This document shows positions 53,128 through 63,186 of a stretch of 64,000 nucleotides of DNA, one piece after another (position 1 is the first letter of the stretch; every line of letters begins with the position of its first letter). Source of the stretch: Diplonema papillatum (taxonomy: Eukaryota; Euglenozoa; Diplonemea; Diplonemida; Diplonemidae); the NCBI GenBank assembly GCA_030068145.1, contig JAPJBO010000718.1, positions 1 through 64,000 of the forward strand. Direction: 5' to 3'. Below the pieces are notes generated by a model, which saw nothing but the letters and a program-made list of their open reading frames with translations, did not search any database and was not told the origin of the DNA. A program made the translations under genes and the position numbers.

Positions 53128-54098
53128 CGAACCTCTTCAGGGCCGATGGTGACATTCGGCCCCTCAGCTTATCAATGTCCATGGGCGGGACACTCGAAAC
53201 ATGCAAAGGGGATTGTTTCTCCTTTTCTGACTCAGGAAGCCTCGTTCTTTTACCCCGCCTCGTGATCGAGTGAAAAGTGTTGGAGATTCGAGCAGAAGGG
53301 AAAGTGTGCATCGACGAGAGAAAGTCATTCAGAGCAATGCGGTCACCTTGTCGGTTCTCAAAGCTCTTGCCATTGCCAGGGGGTCGCCTCCGTACCTCAG
53401 GGTCACCTCGGCTAGCCTCCTTGACCTTGTGCTTGGCGAGCCGAGAGAGAAGAACTTCTGGAATCAGATGGCCGGCAGCCACCTTCTTGAAGAGGTAGGT
53501 CAGGGCGCCTCTCTTTATGCTGTGAGCCGAGTAAAGAGACAGTTGCGGGCTTCTTCGCCACACCCCCACCAACTTTGTAGTCGTCCATGAGGTCAACCTC
53601 TGCAACGGTGGCAGAGAAGTCAGAAAGTGGACACCAGTTGCCACTACGAACAGGCATGCCGAATCCGGGGTTAGTGGAAGGTCGTTGAGGGAGGTCCAGC
53701 TGGTGAATCGCCTCCACAAATGTCGGCGCTGCAAAGTGGTCGACGATGCCCACATGCTCGCCACAAGGTCCTGTAGTTTCAAAGTCGCGACACCCCCTGA
53801 AACCTTCCCTTCTCCAGTTCGTCGAACAGTCGTACGGCTCGTGCCTCCAGTGATGTGTTGGAAGACAAGGCGGCCGAAGAGGGTCGTGAGGTGTGGGTCG
53901 CTTGCTTGATTGTGATGAAGGAGTTGGATGACCGGACTTCTTTGAGAGACGCTGCAAGGCATGAAGCCCGTTGTGGAGTTTTCGGACCTTGGCATTAAGT
54001 GCCTTCGACGACGAGGAAGCAGTTTGATTTCGGAAGGAATCCGGTTTGTTGTTGCGGGGACTGGCGTTTTTGGCTCCAGCCGGGGCGGACCCAGTCAT
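53036..54098 (-). pseudogene. Tyrosine recombinase of YR retroelement 2, internally deleted
   Basis: Starts at the ATGA overlap (ATG 54,096-54,098) with MTGSAPAGAKNAS and KVRKLHNGLHALQRL. It then moves +1 into the frame 53,036-53,995 for the core-binding domain (LWRRFTSWTSLNDLPLTPDS). Compared with element 1 about 110 codons are missing after LFVVATGV, including the first catalytic Arg. The rest (YSAHSIKRG, RLAKHKVKE) remains. Not functional as written. Confidence 0.78.
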
Positions 54099-54606
54099 TT
54101 CGCACCGGCCGAACCTTTTCCCTGACCCTGACGCTTCCAAGAGGGGGTCGACCTTTGCACTTTCCCCGACATCCGCTGCATCACAACAGCGGCGGCCTTG
54201 TCCACAGCATTTACCGGGCCAGACATACCCTCACCCTGCTTGGCTAGCTCTGTCTTCAGCTCCCGTCGTGGAACCTTGTGCCGCACGTAGTTGTGCTGCA
54301 CGCGGACGAGTTGAAGCAGGTTGTTGCCCGCCTGCCTTTGCGGTGTCCCTTGCCATCCGTCGAAGTAGGCGACGCCCATGATCCAAAGGCGCAAGCTGTG
54401 GAACGCCTCCTCAAGCTGCTCGCCCCCTGGCAGATGTGCCATCCCACTGAGATAGCGCGACTCCAAGTGGAATATGAGCCGGTGCGGGTCAGTGGAAATT
54501 TCATCCACCCAGTCTTTGACGTCTTCGGTGTCTGCTGGGAAAACAACTGCGACATCGCCATCATCTCCGTCTTGAGCTGCTTTCTTCTGTCCTCCTTCAA
54601 GGCTTT
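54095..54606 (-). pseudogene. Gag-like ORF of YR retroelement 2, 5' truncated
   Basis: Only the C-terminal half remains: VVFPADTEDVKDWVDEI, RLIFHLESRYLSGM, GNNLLQLVRVQHNYV and a basic tail. The start is lost at the junction with repeat W near 54,610. Stop at 54,095 within the conserved ATGA overlap. Confidence 0.75.
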
Positions 54607-54625
54607 GAGTTCAAGGCTTTGAATT

Positions 54626-54726
54626 CAAGGCTTTGAGACCAACCAAGCAACCAACCTCCCCCCTGGTTCTTAGTACTATTTGTTGGATAAATAGCTACTA
54701 GGGGCTATTCTCTGGAATGTCGATTC
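54626..54726. repeat. About 101-bp terminal repeat W, copy 2
   Basis: Copy of 47,051-47,154, same plus orientation, here at the outer (Gag) end of the minus-strand YR element. Preceded by a short duplication of TTCAAGGCTTTGA. Confidence 0.92.
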
Positions 54727-55404
54727 CCCAAATGAATCTGCACGCCTGGGCGATGGTCGTGGCGCATCGACACGTCCTTTGCGTCTTTTCGGTACCGGCT
54801 CCGCCGCGGAGTCCGATTGCCGCTTCTTCGCTGGCGTTGATGCCGTCTTCCCGACCTTCGTTGCTGATGTCGGCGTTGATGTTGCGGGCTCTCGCTCGCC
54901 TTCCGCTGCTTCCCGCAGAATGAACACTACGTTCTCACGCTTCGCCTGTCTCGGCGCCGGCGCGGGGCCCTCCAGCTCCGCCTTCCTCTTCTTCGATGCT
55001 GCTTCTTCTCCTCTCTTCTCCTCATAACTCCTCGCCACGGCCGCCAGGTGGTGACCCTTCCGACAGCACAGTTTCGGCCTTCGACTCCGCAAGTCCGCGA
55101 GCCGGCTGCAGTGCGCACACGTCGGCATGCCATGATCAAGGCACCGGTGGTGTCCGTTGCGGCAGCACTCCGCGATCGTCTTGCACGTCGCGCATTGCGT
55201 CAGGCGGTGTTGCGCGCAGAACTTCACCGCAAGGCCGTCGTCTTCCTTGTGGTGGGCCTTACAGCACCACGCCACCGACTTGCCCTGGCGCTTGCACCCG
55301 TCGCATTTCACCTTCTGGTGCTCGTGGCACACCCGCTCACCCCACTTTTCGTGTCGGGGAACCCCTTCCGGCACGTACCACGGATCCCCTCCGACGACTG
55401 CCAT
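54727..55404 (-). CDS. Cys/His-module ORF (retroelement-associated)
   Basis: ATG at 55,404 (MAVVGGDPWYV). Residues about 20-115 hold three repeats of C-x2-H...C-x2-C...C-C-x3-H-H (VCHEHQKVKCDGC ... WCCKAHH, FCAQHRLTQCATC ... CCRNGHH, RCLDHGMPTCAHC ... CCRKGHH), the same modules as at the C-terminus of the RNase H ORF at 19.3-20.6 kb. A Lys/Arg/Ser-rich tail with KKRK and KRRK (nuclear-signal-like) follows. The frame runs through repeat W to a stop at 54,676. Probably the tail of another non-LTR copy, or a domain that has become independent. Nucleic-acid binding is a guess from the zinc-type spacing. Confidence 0.6.
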
Positions 55405-55490
55405 CTTCTTTCCTTTCTTCTTCTCCGTAGCGTCGTTGAACACCGCCCATCTCGCCGCGCGCTCCGCCCTTCCACGCAACTCTAAAGTAC

Positions 55491-55702
55491 CATGCAGGGT
55501 CAGAACCTTGTGTCTTTTTGGAAATGGCCAAAATTTTATATCCAGAAAAATAATGGGTTTTTTGAATTTTAAAATTTTGGAACAAACTCTGCGGTAATTT
55601 TTGCGGAAGTTGAGCAAAAAAAAAATTTGCCAAAATTTTTTTTTGGGGTCCATCGGCCCCGCGGGAGCGTTTTAAAAAGACACAAGGTTTGGACCCTGCA
55701 TG
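55491..55702. mobile_element. MITE, complete copy
   Basis: 212 bp with both ends (CATGCAGGGTC / GACCCTGCATG). Flanks GTAC and TTAC. Confidence 0.9.
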
Positions 55703-55711
55703 TTACTGTAC

Positions 55712-55921
55712 CATGCAGGGTCAGAACCTTGTGTCTTTTTAAAACGCTCCTGCGGGGCCGATGGACCCCAAAAAAAATTTTTGGCAAAAAAAAAATTTGC
55801 TCAACTTCCGCAAAAATTACCGCAGAGTTTGTTCCAAACTTTTAAAATTCAAAAACCCCATTTTTTCTGGAAATAAAATTTTGGCCATTTCCAAAAAGAC
55901 ACAAGGTTCTGACCCTGCATG
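55712..55921. mobile_element. MITE, complete copy
   Basis: 210 bp, inverted relative to the 55,491 copy. Flanks GTAC and GTAA. A 30-bp left-end fragment of another copy follows at 55,924-55,951. Confidence 0.9.
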
Positions 55922-55951
55922 GTAAAGGGTCAAAACCTTGTGTCTTTTTAA

Positions 55952-56164
55952 CATGCAGGGTCAAAACCTTGTGTCTTTTGGGAAATGGCAAAAAAAAAAA
56001 ATTCCGAAAAAAAATTGGGGTTTTTGAATTTTAAAAGTTTGGAACAAACTCTGCAGTTATTTTTGATGAAGTTGAGCAAAAAAAAAAATTTCCAACTTTT
56101 TTTTTTGGGGTCCATCGGCCCCGCGGGAGCGTTTTAAAAAGACACAAGGTTTTGACCCTGCATG
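55952..56164. mobile_element. MITE, complete copy
   Basis: 213 bp. Flanks TTAA and CTAA. The right end adjoins the 40-bp array. Confidence 0.9.
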
Positions 56165-57178
56165 CTAACCGAAGTTTTTTGTGATGAAAATGGCTTGCGA
56201 CTCTAACCAAAGTTTTTTGTGATGAAAATGGCTTGTGACTCTAACCGAAGTTTTTCTCAATGGAAATGGCTTGCGACTCTAACCGAAGTTTTTCTCAATG
56301 AAAATGGCTTGCGACTCTAACCGAAGTTTTTCTCAATGAAAATGGCTTGCGACTCTAACCGAAGTTTTTTGTAATGGAAATGCTCTACGCGACTCAATGA
56401 AAATGGCTTGCGACTCTAACCGAAGTTTTTTGTAATGGAAATGCTCTACGCGACTCTAACCGAAGAGCTGCCAGGGTCAAAACCTTGTGTCTTTTTGAAA
56501 ATGGCAAAAAAAAATTGGGGTTTTTGAATTTTAAAAGTTTGGAACAAACTCTGCAGTTATTTTTGATGAAGTTGAGCAAAAAAAAAAATTTCCAACTTTT
56601 TTTTTTGGGGTCCATCGGCCCCGCGGGAGCGTTTTAAAAAGACACAAGGTTTTGACCCTGCATGCTAACCGAAGTTTTTTGTGATGAAAATGGCTTGCGA
56701 CTCTAACCAAAGTTTTTTGTGATGAAAATGGCTTGTGACTCTAACCGAAGTTTTTCTCAATGGAAATGGCTTGCGACTCTAACCGAAGTTTTTCTCAATG
56801 AAAATGGCTTGCGACTCTAACCGAAGTTTTTCTCAATGAAAATGGCTTGCGACTCTAACCGAAGTTTTTTGTAATGGAAATGCTCTACGCGCCTCAATGA
56901 AAATGGCTTGCGACTCTAACCGAAGTTTTTTGTAATGGAAATGCTCTACGCGACTCTAACCGAAGAGCTGCCAGGGTCAAAACCTTGTGTCTTTTTGAAA
57001 ATGGCAAAAAAAAATTTCCAGAAAAAAAATGGGGTTTTTGAATTTTAAAAGTTTGGAACAAACTCTGCAGTAATTTTTGAGGAAGTTGAGCAAAATTTTT
57101 TTTTTCCAACATTTTTTTTTGGGGTCCATCGGCTCCGTGGGAGCGTTTTAAAAAGACACAAGGTTCTGACCCTGCATG
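56165..57178. repeat. 500-bp tandem duplication (40-bp array plus MITE)
   Basis: 56,165-56,664 repeats as 56,665-57,164 with an exact 500-bp offset and very few changes. Each half holds seven to eight units of a roughly 38-41-bp repeat (CGACTCTAACCGAAGTTTTT plus TGTAATGGAAATG or CTCAATGAAAATGG) followed by a left-truncated MITE (from CCAGGGTC at about 56,471 and 56,971). Confidence 0.93.
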
Positions 57179-57601
57179 CTAATCCAGGTTTCTGTCTTGA
57201 GGCACACTTGCCAACACAGGTCAAACTGGATTTCTGTCTTCATCTTCCCTTGGGGAAGAGACACAGGCTAAACCAGGTTTCTGTCTTGAGGCACACCTTT
57301 CTGTGTTATTTTCGTACTCTTCCTTCAACCATTCTTCAATCTTCTGTCTCCTGCTCCCTTTCATTTCTGCTTTGAGTCCCACCAGCACAACAGGAACGTT
57401 GAAGTGGACAACACTTGATTGAATTGATTTGATTTGCCACCCATCACAACAGGTTACAACTTGAGAGAAACACTAAAAATGAAGACTGAGAAGAACGAAA
57501 GCAAAGGCTTGGCAGTATCTGCCCACCAGCACCGGTCAAAGGATCGTTACTGGATTACTGAAGGAAAAAAAGGCAAGGCAGCAGCAGCAAGGATGCTGTA
57601 T
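57179..57601 (+). other. Unique segment, possible short ORF
   Basis: Two direct copies of CCAGGTTTCTGTCTTGAGGC (57,183 and 57,273). A plus frame from 57,434 reads into the next MITE. No domain recognised. Confidence 0.4.
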
Positions 57602-57881
57602 CATGCAGGGTCAAAACCTTGTGTCGTTTTGGAAATGGCCAAAATTTTATTTCCGGAAAAAAAATGGGTTTTTTGAATTTTAAAAATTTGGAACAAAAAC
57701 TGCGGTAATTTTTGCGGAAGTTGAGCAAATTTTTTTTTTTCCAAAAATTTTTTTTGGGGTCCATCGGCCCCGCCCACGCTCTCGTTCTTGATGAATGAAG
57801 ACATTCTTGTCGAATGCTTTCGCAGAAGTTCGTCTTCCTCGGGAGCGTTTCAAAAAAGACACAAGGTTTTGACCCTGCATG
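57602..57881. mobile_element. MITE with internal insertion
   Basis: Both ends present. TSD GTAT on each side (GCTGTAT/CATG ... CATG/GTATTC). At 280 bp it is about 66 bp longer than its relatives because of foreign sequence at about 57,775-57,842 inside the GC-rich block. Confidence 0.9.
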
Positions 57882-57954
57882 GTATTCAGGGTCAAGCAAG
57901 GCGAACGGCAGCACTTGTGCTGAGCTGTTGAGTGACCCTTCTCACAACTTTTTG

Positions 57955-58245
57955 GTCCAGAAACTGACCAAAAAAGCTGATCCAGTTTTTTTGACCCAGT
58001 TTTTTTTGATCCAGTTTTTTTGATCCAGTTTTTTTTTGATCCAGTGTACCCACCTGAAAAAAACTGGATCAAAAACCAGTTTTTATTGATCCAGTTTTTT
58101 TTGATCCAGGTGTACCCACCTGAAAAAAACTGGATCAAAGTTTGATCCAGTTTTTTGACCAGAAAAGTTGACCCAGTTTTTATTGATCCAGTTTTTTTTG
58201 ATCCAGTTTTTATTGATCCAGATTGGGTTGATCCAGACCCGCCTC
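57955..58245. repeat. GATCCAGTTTTTTT repeats, direct and inverted
   Basis: About a dozen units of TTTTTTGATCCAG with inverted CTGGATCAAA units and two copies of GTACCCACCTGAAAAAAACT. Followed by a MITE right end (to 58,275). Confidence 0.85.
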
Positions 58246-58279
58246 CAAAAAGACACAAGGTTTTGACCCTGCATGATAA

Positions 58280-58442
58280 CATGCAGGGTCAAAACCTTGC
58301 GTCTTTTTAAAAACACTCCCGCAGGGCCGATGGAGCCCTAAAAAAATTTTTGGAAAAAAAAAAATTGCTCAACTTCCTCAAAAATTGCTGCAGAGTTTGT
58401 TCCAAACTTTTAAAATTCAAAAAACCCAATTTTTTCCGGAAT
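58280..58442. mobile_element. MITE, right end truncated
   Basis: Begins CATGCAGGGTC after ATAA and stops before the right inverted terminus, at TTCCGGAATTTATT. Confidence 0.85.
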
Positions 58443-58503
58443 TTATTATCGTGGTCAACTCTACATACTTGGGGGCGTGATTGAGCCCCTCAGGCTCGAA
58501 TCA

Positions 58504-58734
58504 CTAAGCTGCGCATTGTAAGCGGTTCGTCCGTTCGAGAGTCTTCGGCTTGGGACTGCTCGTCTGCGATGGGAAAGATCGGGCGATACACAGAGCCTTT
58601 CGTGTTAGATATGCATCTGGTACGCTCCGACAATGAGAAATCCAGGTAGCCGACAGAGATGTTTCCATTCCCTGCAGTTGACTCATTCGCTTTCCGTGTC
58701 TTGTTGGGCTAATGGCTTCCATGCCTCTTTTATA
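58504..58734 (-). pseudogene. Possible tail of the split YR gene
   Basis: A minus frame of about 77 codons between two MITEs, directly after the YR C-terminal fragment at 58,944-59,073. No motif of its own. Assignment is by position only. Confidence 0.3.
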
Positions 58735-58940
58735 TGGGGTCAAACCTTGTGTCTTTTTAAAAACACTCCCGCGGGGCCGATGGAGCCCTAAAAAAATTTT
58801 GGAAAAAAAAAAAAAATGCTCAACTTCCTCAAAAATTGCTGCAGAGTTTGTTCCAAACTTTTAAAATTCAAAAAACCCATTTTTTTCCAGAATTTTTTTT
58901 TGGCCATTTTCAAAAAGACACAAGGTTTCGACCCTGCATG
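58735..58940. mobile_element. MITE, left end truncated
   Basis: Starts at GGGGTCAAACC and ends CATG followed by TTAT. Confidence 0.85.
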
Positions 58941-58943
58941 TTA

Positions 58944-59073
58944 TGGACTCTTGACCATTCAATGTACTCTTTAAAGGTTTGCGAGCTCCATCTCCCGGCC
59001 TTAAGGAGGATGCACAGCTCTGGGTTGCTGTCATTTATGTCCTGCGCGGCGCCCCTGCGGAAGCTATGTGTAC
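58944..59073 (-). pseudogene. Tyrosine recombinase C-terminal fragment
   Basis: On minus: HSFRRGAAQ (the His..Arg motif of YRs), ELCILLKAGRWSS and FKEYIEW with a Tyr in the place of the nucleophile. The spacing (HxxR, GxW, Y) is characteristic. Cut on both sides by MITEs. The preceding part of the domain is at 59,505-59,876. Confidence 0.72.
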
Positions 59074-59279
59074 CATGCAGGGTCAAAACCTTGTGTCTTT
59101 TTGAAAATGGCAAAAAAAAAAAAATCGGAAAAATAATGTTTTTTGAATTTTAAAAGTTTGGAACAAACTCTGCAGTAATTTTTGAGGAAGTTGAGCAAAT
59201 TTTTTTTTTCCAAAAAAATTTAGGACTCCATCGGCCCCGCGGGAGCGTTTTAAAAAGACACAAGGTTTGACCCTGCATG
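59074..59279. mobile_element. MITE, complete copy
   Basis: 206 bp. TSD GTAC on each side (TGTGTAC/CATG ... CATG/GTAC), inserted in the YR fragment. Confidence 0.92.
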
Positions 59280-59283
59280 GTAC

Positions 59284-59500
59284 CATGCAGGGTCAGAACC
59301 TTGTGTCCTTTTTGGAAATGGCAAAAAAAAAAAGTTTCCAAGAAAAAAATTGGGTTTTTTGAATTTTAAAAGTTTGGAACAAACTCTGCAGTATTTTTTG
59401 CTGAACTTGAGCGAAATTTTTTTTTTTCCAACTTTTTTTTTTGGGGTCCATCGGCCCCGCGGGAGCGTTTTAAAAAGACACAAGGTTTTGACCCTGCATG
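59284..59500. mobile_element. MITE, complete copy
   Basis: 217 bp. TSD GTAC on each side. Only four bases separate it from the previous MITE, so the two inserted at the same spot. Confidence 0.92.
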
Positions 59501-59504
59501 GTAC

Positions 59505-59876
59505 CCCACCCTTGCACAGGCTGTTGGAACAGGGTGCCTTCATTTTAACGGATTCAAGCATGTCTGGGTATGTCATGCTGAATATTTCCGCACCGGGTGC
59601 AACATTATCTCGGATGTGAGGCCACAGGTGATGAATGGGGCATAGCCCCCGCCATCCTTTCTTCCTCGCCTGCATGTTGCAAATGCAACCCCTAGATAAG
59701 GTGTCACCTTGTTGGTTGTTCTTTCTTGTTCTCAGAACAATGTAGAGTTCCTGTTGGAATTTAAAGACTGCGCTGTGTCTTTTCGTCTCTTTAACGTCCC
59801 GGAGTGCATTAACCGGCGAGTCAGTCTCAATTCCACGTCTCAGCGGGATCGCTTCGTCACCGGTGCGTAGCAAGTA
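59505..59876 (-). pseudogene. Tyrosine recombinase central fragment
   Basis: Minus frame: AYLLRTGDEAIPLRRG, FKFQQELYIVLRTRKNNQQG, SRGCICNMQ and LCPIHHLWPHIR. The basic RxRKNxQG block, a Cys pair and a CP.H motif before the HxxR part suit DIRS/Crypton-type YR catalytic domains. It is followed on minus by two MITEs and then the C-terminal fragment. On its N-terminal side it is cut by the 22-bp-repeat element at 59,877. Confidence 0.62.
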
Positions 59877-60680
59877 GGCGGGTCTACACCTTGTCCGAGC
59901 TACACCTTGTCGGACAAGGTGTAGTTGGACGCTCCCGGACAAGGTGTAGTTGGCCCAATCCAAAATAGCCAGGGCCCAACTACACCTTGTCCGGGGAGCC
60001 TAACTACACCTTGTCCGGCGGCCAACTACACCTTGTCCGGCAGCCTCAACTACACCTTGTCCGGCAGCCCTAACTACACCTTGTCGGACAAGGTGTAGTT
60101 GGGGCTGCCGGACAAGGGTGTAGTTGGGCCAATCCAAAATAGCCAGGGGCCAACTACACTTGTCCGGGAGGCCTAACCACACCTTGTCCGGCACCCACTA
60201 CACCGTGTCCGGCACGCAACTACACCTTGTCCGGGAGCCCTAACTACACCTTGTCCGGCAGCCAACTACACCTTGTCCGGCAGCCAACTACACCTTGTCC
60301 GGCAGCCCAACTACACCTTGTCCGGCAGCCAACTACACCTTGTCCGGCAGCCAACTACACCTTGTCCGGCAGCCCTAACTACACCTTGTCCGGCACCCAA
60401 CTACACCTTGTCCGGCACCCAACTACACCTTGTCCGGCACCAACTACACCTTGTCCGGGAGCCCAACTACACCTTGTCCGGCAGCCAACTACACCTTGTC
60501 CGGCACCAACTACACCTTGTCCGGCACCCAACTACACCTTGTCCGGCAGCCCTAACTACACCTTGTCCGGCACCCAACTACACCTTGTCCGGCACCCAAC
60601 TACACCTTGTCCGGCACCTTGTCCGGCCCACTACACCTTGTCCGGCAGCGACTACACCTTGCCCGGCACCCAACTATACA
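59877..60680. repeat. 22-bp (CTACACCTTGTCCGG) inverted arrays
   Basis: About 30 units of CCAACTACACCTTGTCCGGC with small changes. Blocks in one orientation meet blocks in the other around a roughly 22-bp core CCAATCCAAAATAGCCAGGG (cores at 59,955 and 60,129). It begins with GGCGGGTCTACACCTTGTCC, the inverted match of the outer end at 63,811. Confidence 0.94.
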
Positions 60681-60689
60681 TGGTCACTC

Positions 60690-61120
60690 AACAGCTCAGT
60701 CCAATGGACTGTCCAGGCCTTGTGACCCTGGATGGCGTTTTCCCCATGCAACCCCCCATGCCCTCTCCCAACTCACTGCGCTGGTTACAGCTGCTAAAAA
60801 GGGGATAAAACAAATGCGAAAACAAGTGAGTGCCTGAGCACCAGCAATCTCTGGAACAAAAGATGAAAATAGAGAGCAAAGAAATGTGCCTAGCAGCACA
60901 CCAGATCAATCTCTGGGACAAAACAAAACAGGGAGCAAGCGATAGCAGGGAGCAAAAGGCGAACAGTAGACTGTGCCTAGCAGCACACCAGATCAGTCTC
61001 TGGGACAAAGAACAAAAACAAGGAGCAATGGGCAAACAATATGCCTAGCAGCACACCAGATTCAAATCGCCGATGAAAACAAGAAAACCAAAGAAAAGCC
61101 TGGGAAAAATATGAGTATAC
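60690..61120. repeat. Spacer with three TGCCTAGCAGCACACCAGAT repeats
   Basis: TGCCTAGCAGCACACCAGAT occurs at about 60,892, 60,974 and 61,042. The first two are followed by CTCTGGGACAAA. No coding signal. Confidence 0.8.
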
Positions 61121-61332
61121 CATGCAGGGTCAAAACCTTGTGTCTTTTAAAACGCTCCCGCGGGGCCGATGGAGCCCTAAATTTTTTTTTGGAAAAAAAA
61201 ATTTTTGCTCAACTTCCTCAAAAATTACTGCAGAGTTTGTTCCAAACTTTTAAAATTCAAAAAACCCAATTTTTTTTCCGGAATTTTTTTTTTTGCCATT
61301 TTCAAAAAGACACAAGGTTTTGACCCTGCATG
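61121..61332. mobile_element. MITE, complete copy
   Basis: 212 bp. TSD ATAC on each side (GAGTATAC/CATG ... CATG/ATACATG). Confidence 0.93.
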
Positions 61333-61351
61333 ATACATGAATAAACGAGAT

Positions 61352-61534
61352 TCATTCTGATCTGCGAAGCGACAACCTTCTCCGTTTTGGCTGGCTCTCT
61401 TTCCTAGTGTCCGGCGAATCTGGCACTGCAAAATTGAGATTCAGACGTCTTTGAGGGGTTGGAGGACGCCCCTGGGGCACTTGTGGTTGAGCAAGAGTAT
61501 CAGGATTGGAGTCAGAGTCAGAGAGCTCGTTGGA
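61352..61534 (-). pseudogene. Short coding-like fragment of unknown origin
   Basis: A minus frame of about 60 codons: SNELSDSDSNPDTLAQPQ, then a Pro/Arg-rich stretch ending QPKRRRLSLRRSE and a stop. It joins a core (CCAATCCAAAATAGCC) of the 22-bp element at 61,535, so it may be the end of a host or transposon gene cut by that element. Confidence 0.35.
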
Positions 61535-61815
61535 CCAATCCAAAATAGCCAGGGGCCAACTACACCTTGTCCGGCAGCCAACTACACTTTGTCTGACAAG
61601 GTGTTGGCCCAAAAAATTTTCGGAAATTTTCGGTTTTTTTTTTTTGGCCCAAAATTTTTTTGGAAAATTTTCAGATTTTTTTTTGGCCCAAAATTTTTCG
61701 GAAAATTTTCGGATTTTTTTTTTCGGCCCAAAAAATTTTCGGAATTCTTTTTCGAAATTTTTTTTTGGAAAATTTTCGGATTTTTTTTTTGGCCTGAAAA
61801 TATTTCGGGAAAATT
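61535..61815. repeat. 22-bp core plus TTTTCGGAAAATTTTCGG repeats
   Basis: A half element (core and right-hand units) to about 61,605, then five AT-rich units of GGCCCAAAATTTTTCGG type to about 61,815. Confidence 0.8.
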
Positions 61816-61835
61816 TGGTCACAATCCCAAGGCAG

Positions 61836-62138
61836 CTCTTCGGTTAGAGTCGCACAAGGCATTTCCATTACAAAAAACTTCGGTTAGAGTCGCAAGCCAT
61901 TTTCATTGAGAAAAACTTCGGTTAGAGTCGCGTAGCATGCAGGGTCAAAACCTTGTGTCTTTTTGAAAATGGCCAAAAAAAAAATTCCGGAAAAAAATTT
62001 CTTTCTTTTGCGACCCTTGCGCAACCCTAACCGAAGTTTTTTGTAATGGAAATGCTCTACGCGACTCTAACCGAAGTTTTTCTCAATGAAAATGGCTTGC
62101 GACTCTAACCGAAGTTTTTTGTAATGGAAATGCTCTAC
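61836..62138. repeat. 40-bp arrays in inverted orientation around a MITE left end
   Basis: 61,836-61,935 holds two to three reversed units (AACTTCGGTTAGAGTCGC). 61,936-61,998 is a MITE left-end fragment. 62,024-62,138 holds forward units (GCGACTCTAACCGAAG). Confidence 0.88.
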
Positions 62139-62352
62139 CATGCAGGGTCAAAACCTTGTGTCTTTTTAAAACGCTCCCGCGGGGCCGATGGAGCCCTAAA
62201 AAAAATTTTGGAAAAAAAAAAATTTGCTCAACTTCCTCAAAAATTACTGCAGAGTTTGTTCCAAACTTTTAAAATTCAAAAAACCCAATTTTTTTCCGGA
62301 ATTTTTTTTTTTTGGCCATTTTCAAAAAGACACAAGGTTTTGACCCTGCATG
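62139..62352. mobile_element. MITE, complete copy with clear TSD
   Basis: 214 bp inserted into a 40-bp repeat unit. The empty site GCTCTACGCGACT is known from neighbouring units, so the TSD is CTAC. Confidence 0.95.
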
Positions 62353-62640
62353 CTACGCGACTCTAACCGAAGTTTTTCTCAATGAAAATGGCTTGCGACT
62401 CTAACCGAAGTTTTTTGTAATGGAAATGCTCTACGCGACTCTAACCGAAGTTTTTCTCAATGAAAATGGCTTGCGACTCTAACCGAAGTTTTTTGTAATG
62501 GAAATGCCTTGTGCGACTCTAACCGAAGAGCTGCCAGATAAGGGCGCAACCCAAAAACGGGCCAAAAAGGTCGAGATAAGGGCGCAACCCAGAAATGGGC
62601 AAAAAAGGTATCGATAAGGTCTCATGAGACGGTATCGGGA
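62353..62640. repeat. 40-bp array and 40-bp GGGCGCAACCC units
   Basis: Four to five forward units of the CGACTCTAACCGAAG repeat to about 62,530, then two units of GATAAGGGCGCAACCCA with AAATGGGCAAAAAAGGT, close to the 29-bp repeat core at 9603-9765. Confidence 0.85.
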
Positions 62641-62813
62641 CCGCTGCCCCGATAGAGCCCTAAAAATTTTTCGGAAAAAAAAAAATATTGCTCAACTCCC
62701 TCAAAAATTACTGCAGAGTTTGTTCCAAACTTTTAAAATTCAAAAAACCCATTTTTTTTCCGGAAATTTTTTTTTGGCCATTTCCAAAAAGACACAGGTT
62801 TTGACCCTGCATG
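62641..62813. mobile_element. MITE, left end truncated
   Basis: Right 170 bp of the element. Ends CATG followed by CTAC. Confidence 0.85.
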
Positions 62814-62981
62814 CTACACCTTGTCCGGCAGCCAACTACACCTTGTCAGACAAAGTGTAGTTGGCTGCCGGACAAGGTGTAGTTGGGGCTGCCGGACAAG
62901 GTGTAGTTGGACCAATCCAAAATAGCCAGGGGCCAACTACACCTTGTCCGGCAGCCAACTACACTTGTCAGACAAAGTTAG
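62814..62981. repeat. 22-bp inverted array
   Basis: Forward units, a core at 62,912, then reverse-partner units. Interrupted by the next MITE. Confidence 0.9.
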
Positions 62982-63186
62982 CATGCAGGTCAAAACCTTG
63001 TGTCTTTTAAAACGCTCCCGCGGGGCCGATGGAGCCCAAAAAAAATTTGGAAAAAAAAAAAATTGCTCAACTTCCTCAAAAATTACTGCAGAGTTTGTTC
63101 CAAAATTTTAAAATTCAAAAAACCCAATTTTTTCCAGAAATTTTTTTTTGCCATTTTCAAAAGACACAAGGTTTTGACCCTGCATG
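62982..63186. mobile_element. MITE, complete copy
   Basis: 205 bp inside a 22-bp unit. Flanks TTAG and GTAG (original unit reads GTAG). Confidence 0.92.

Noticed and set aside
59074-59500. MITEs acting as introner-type introns in the recombinase gene
   Set aside because: The GTAC duplication gives GT at one side but no AG at the other, and removal leaves the flanking frames out of phase.
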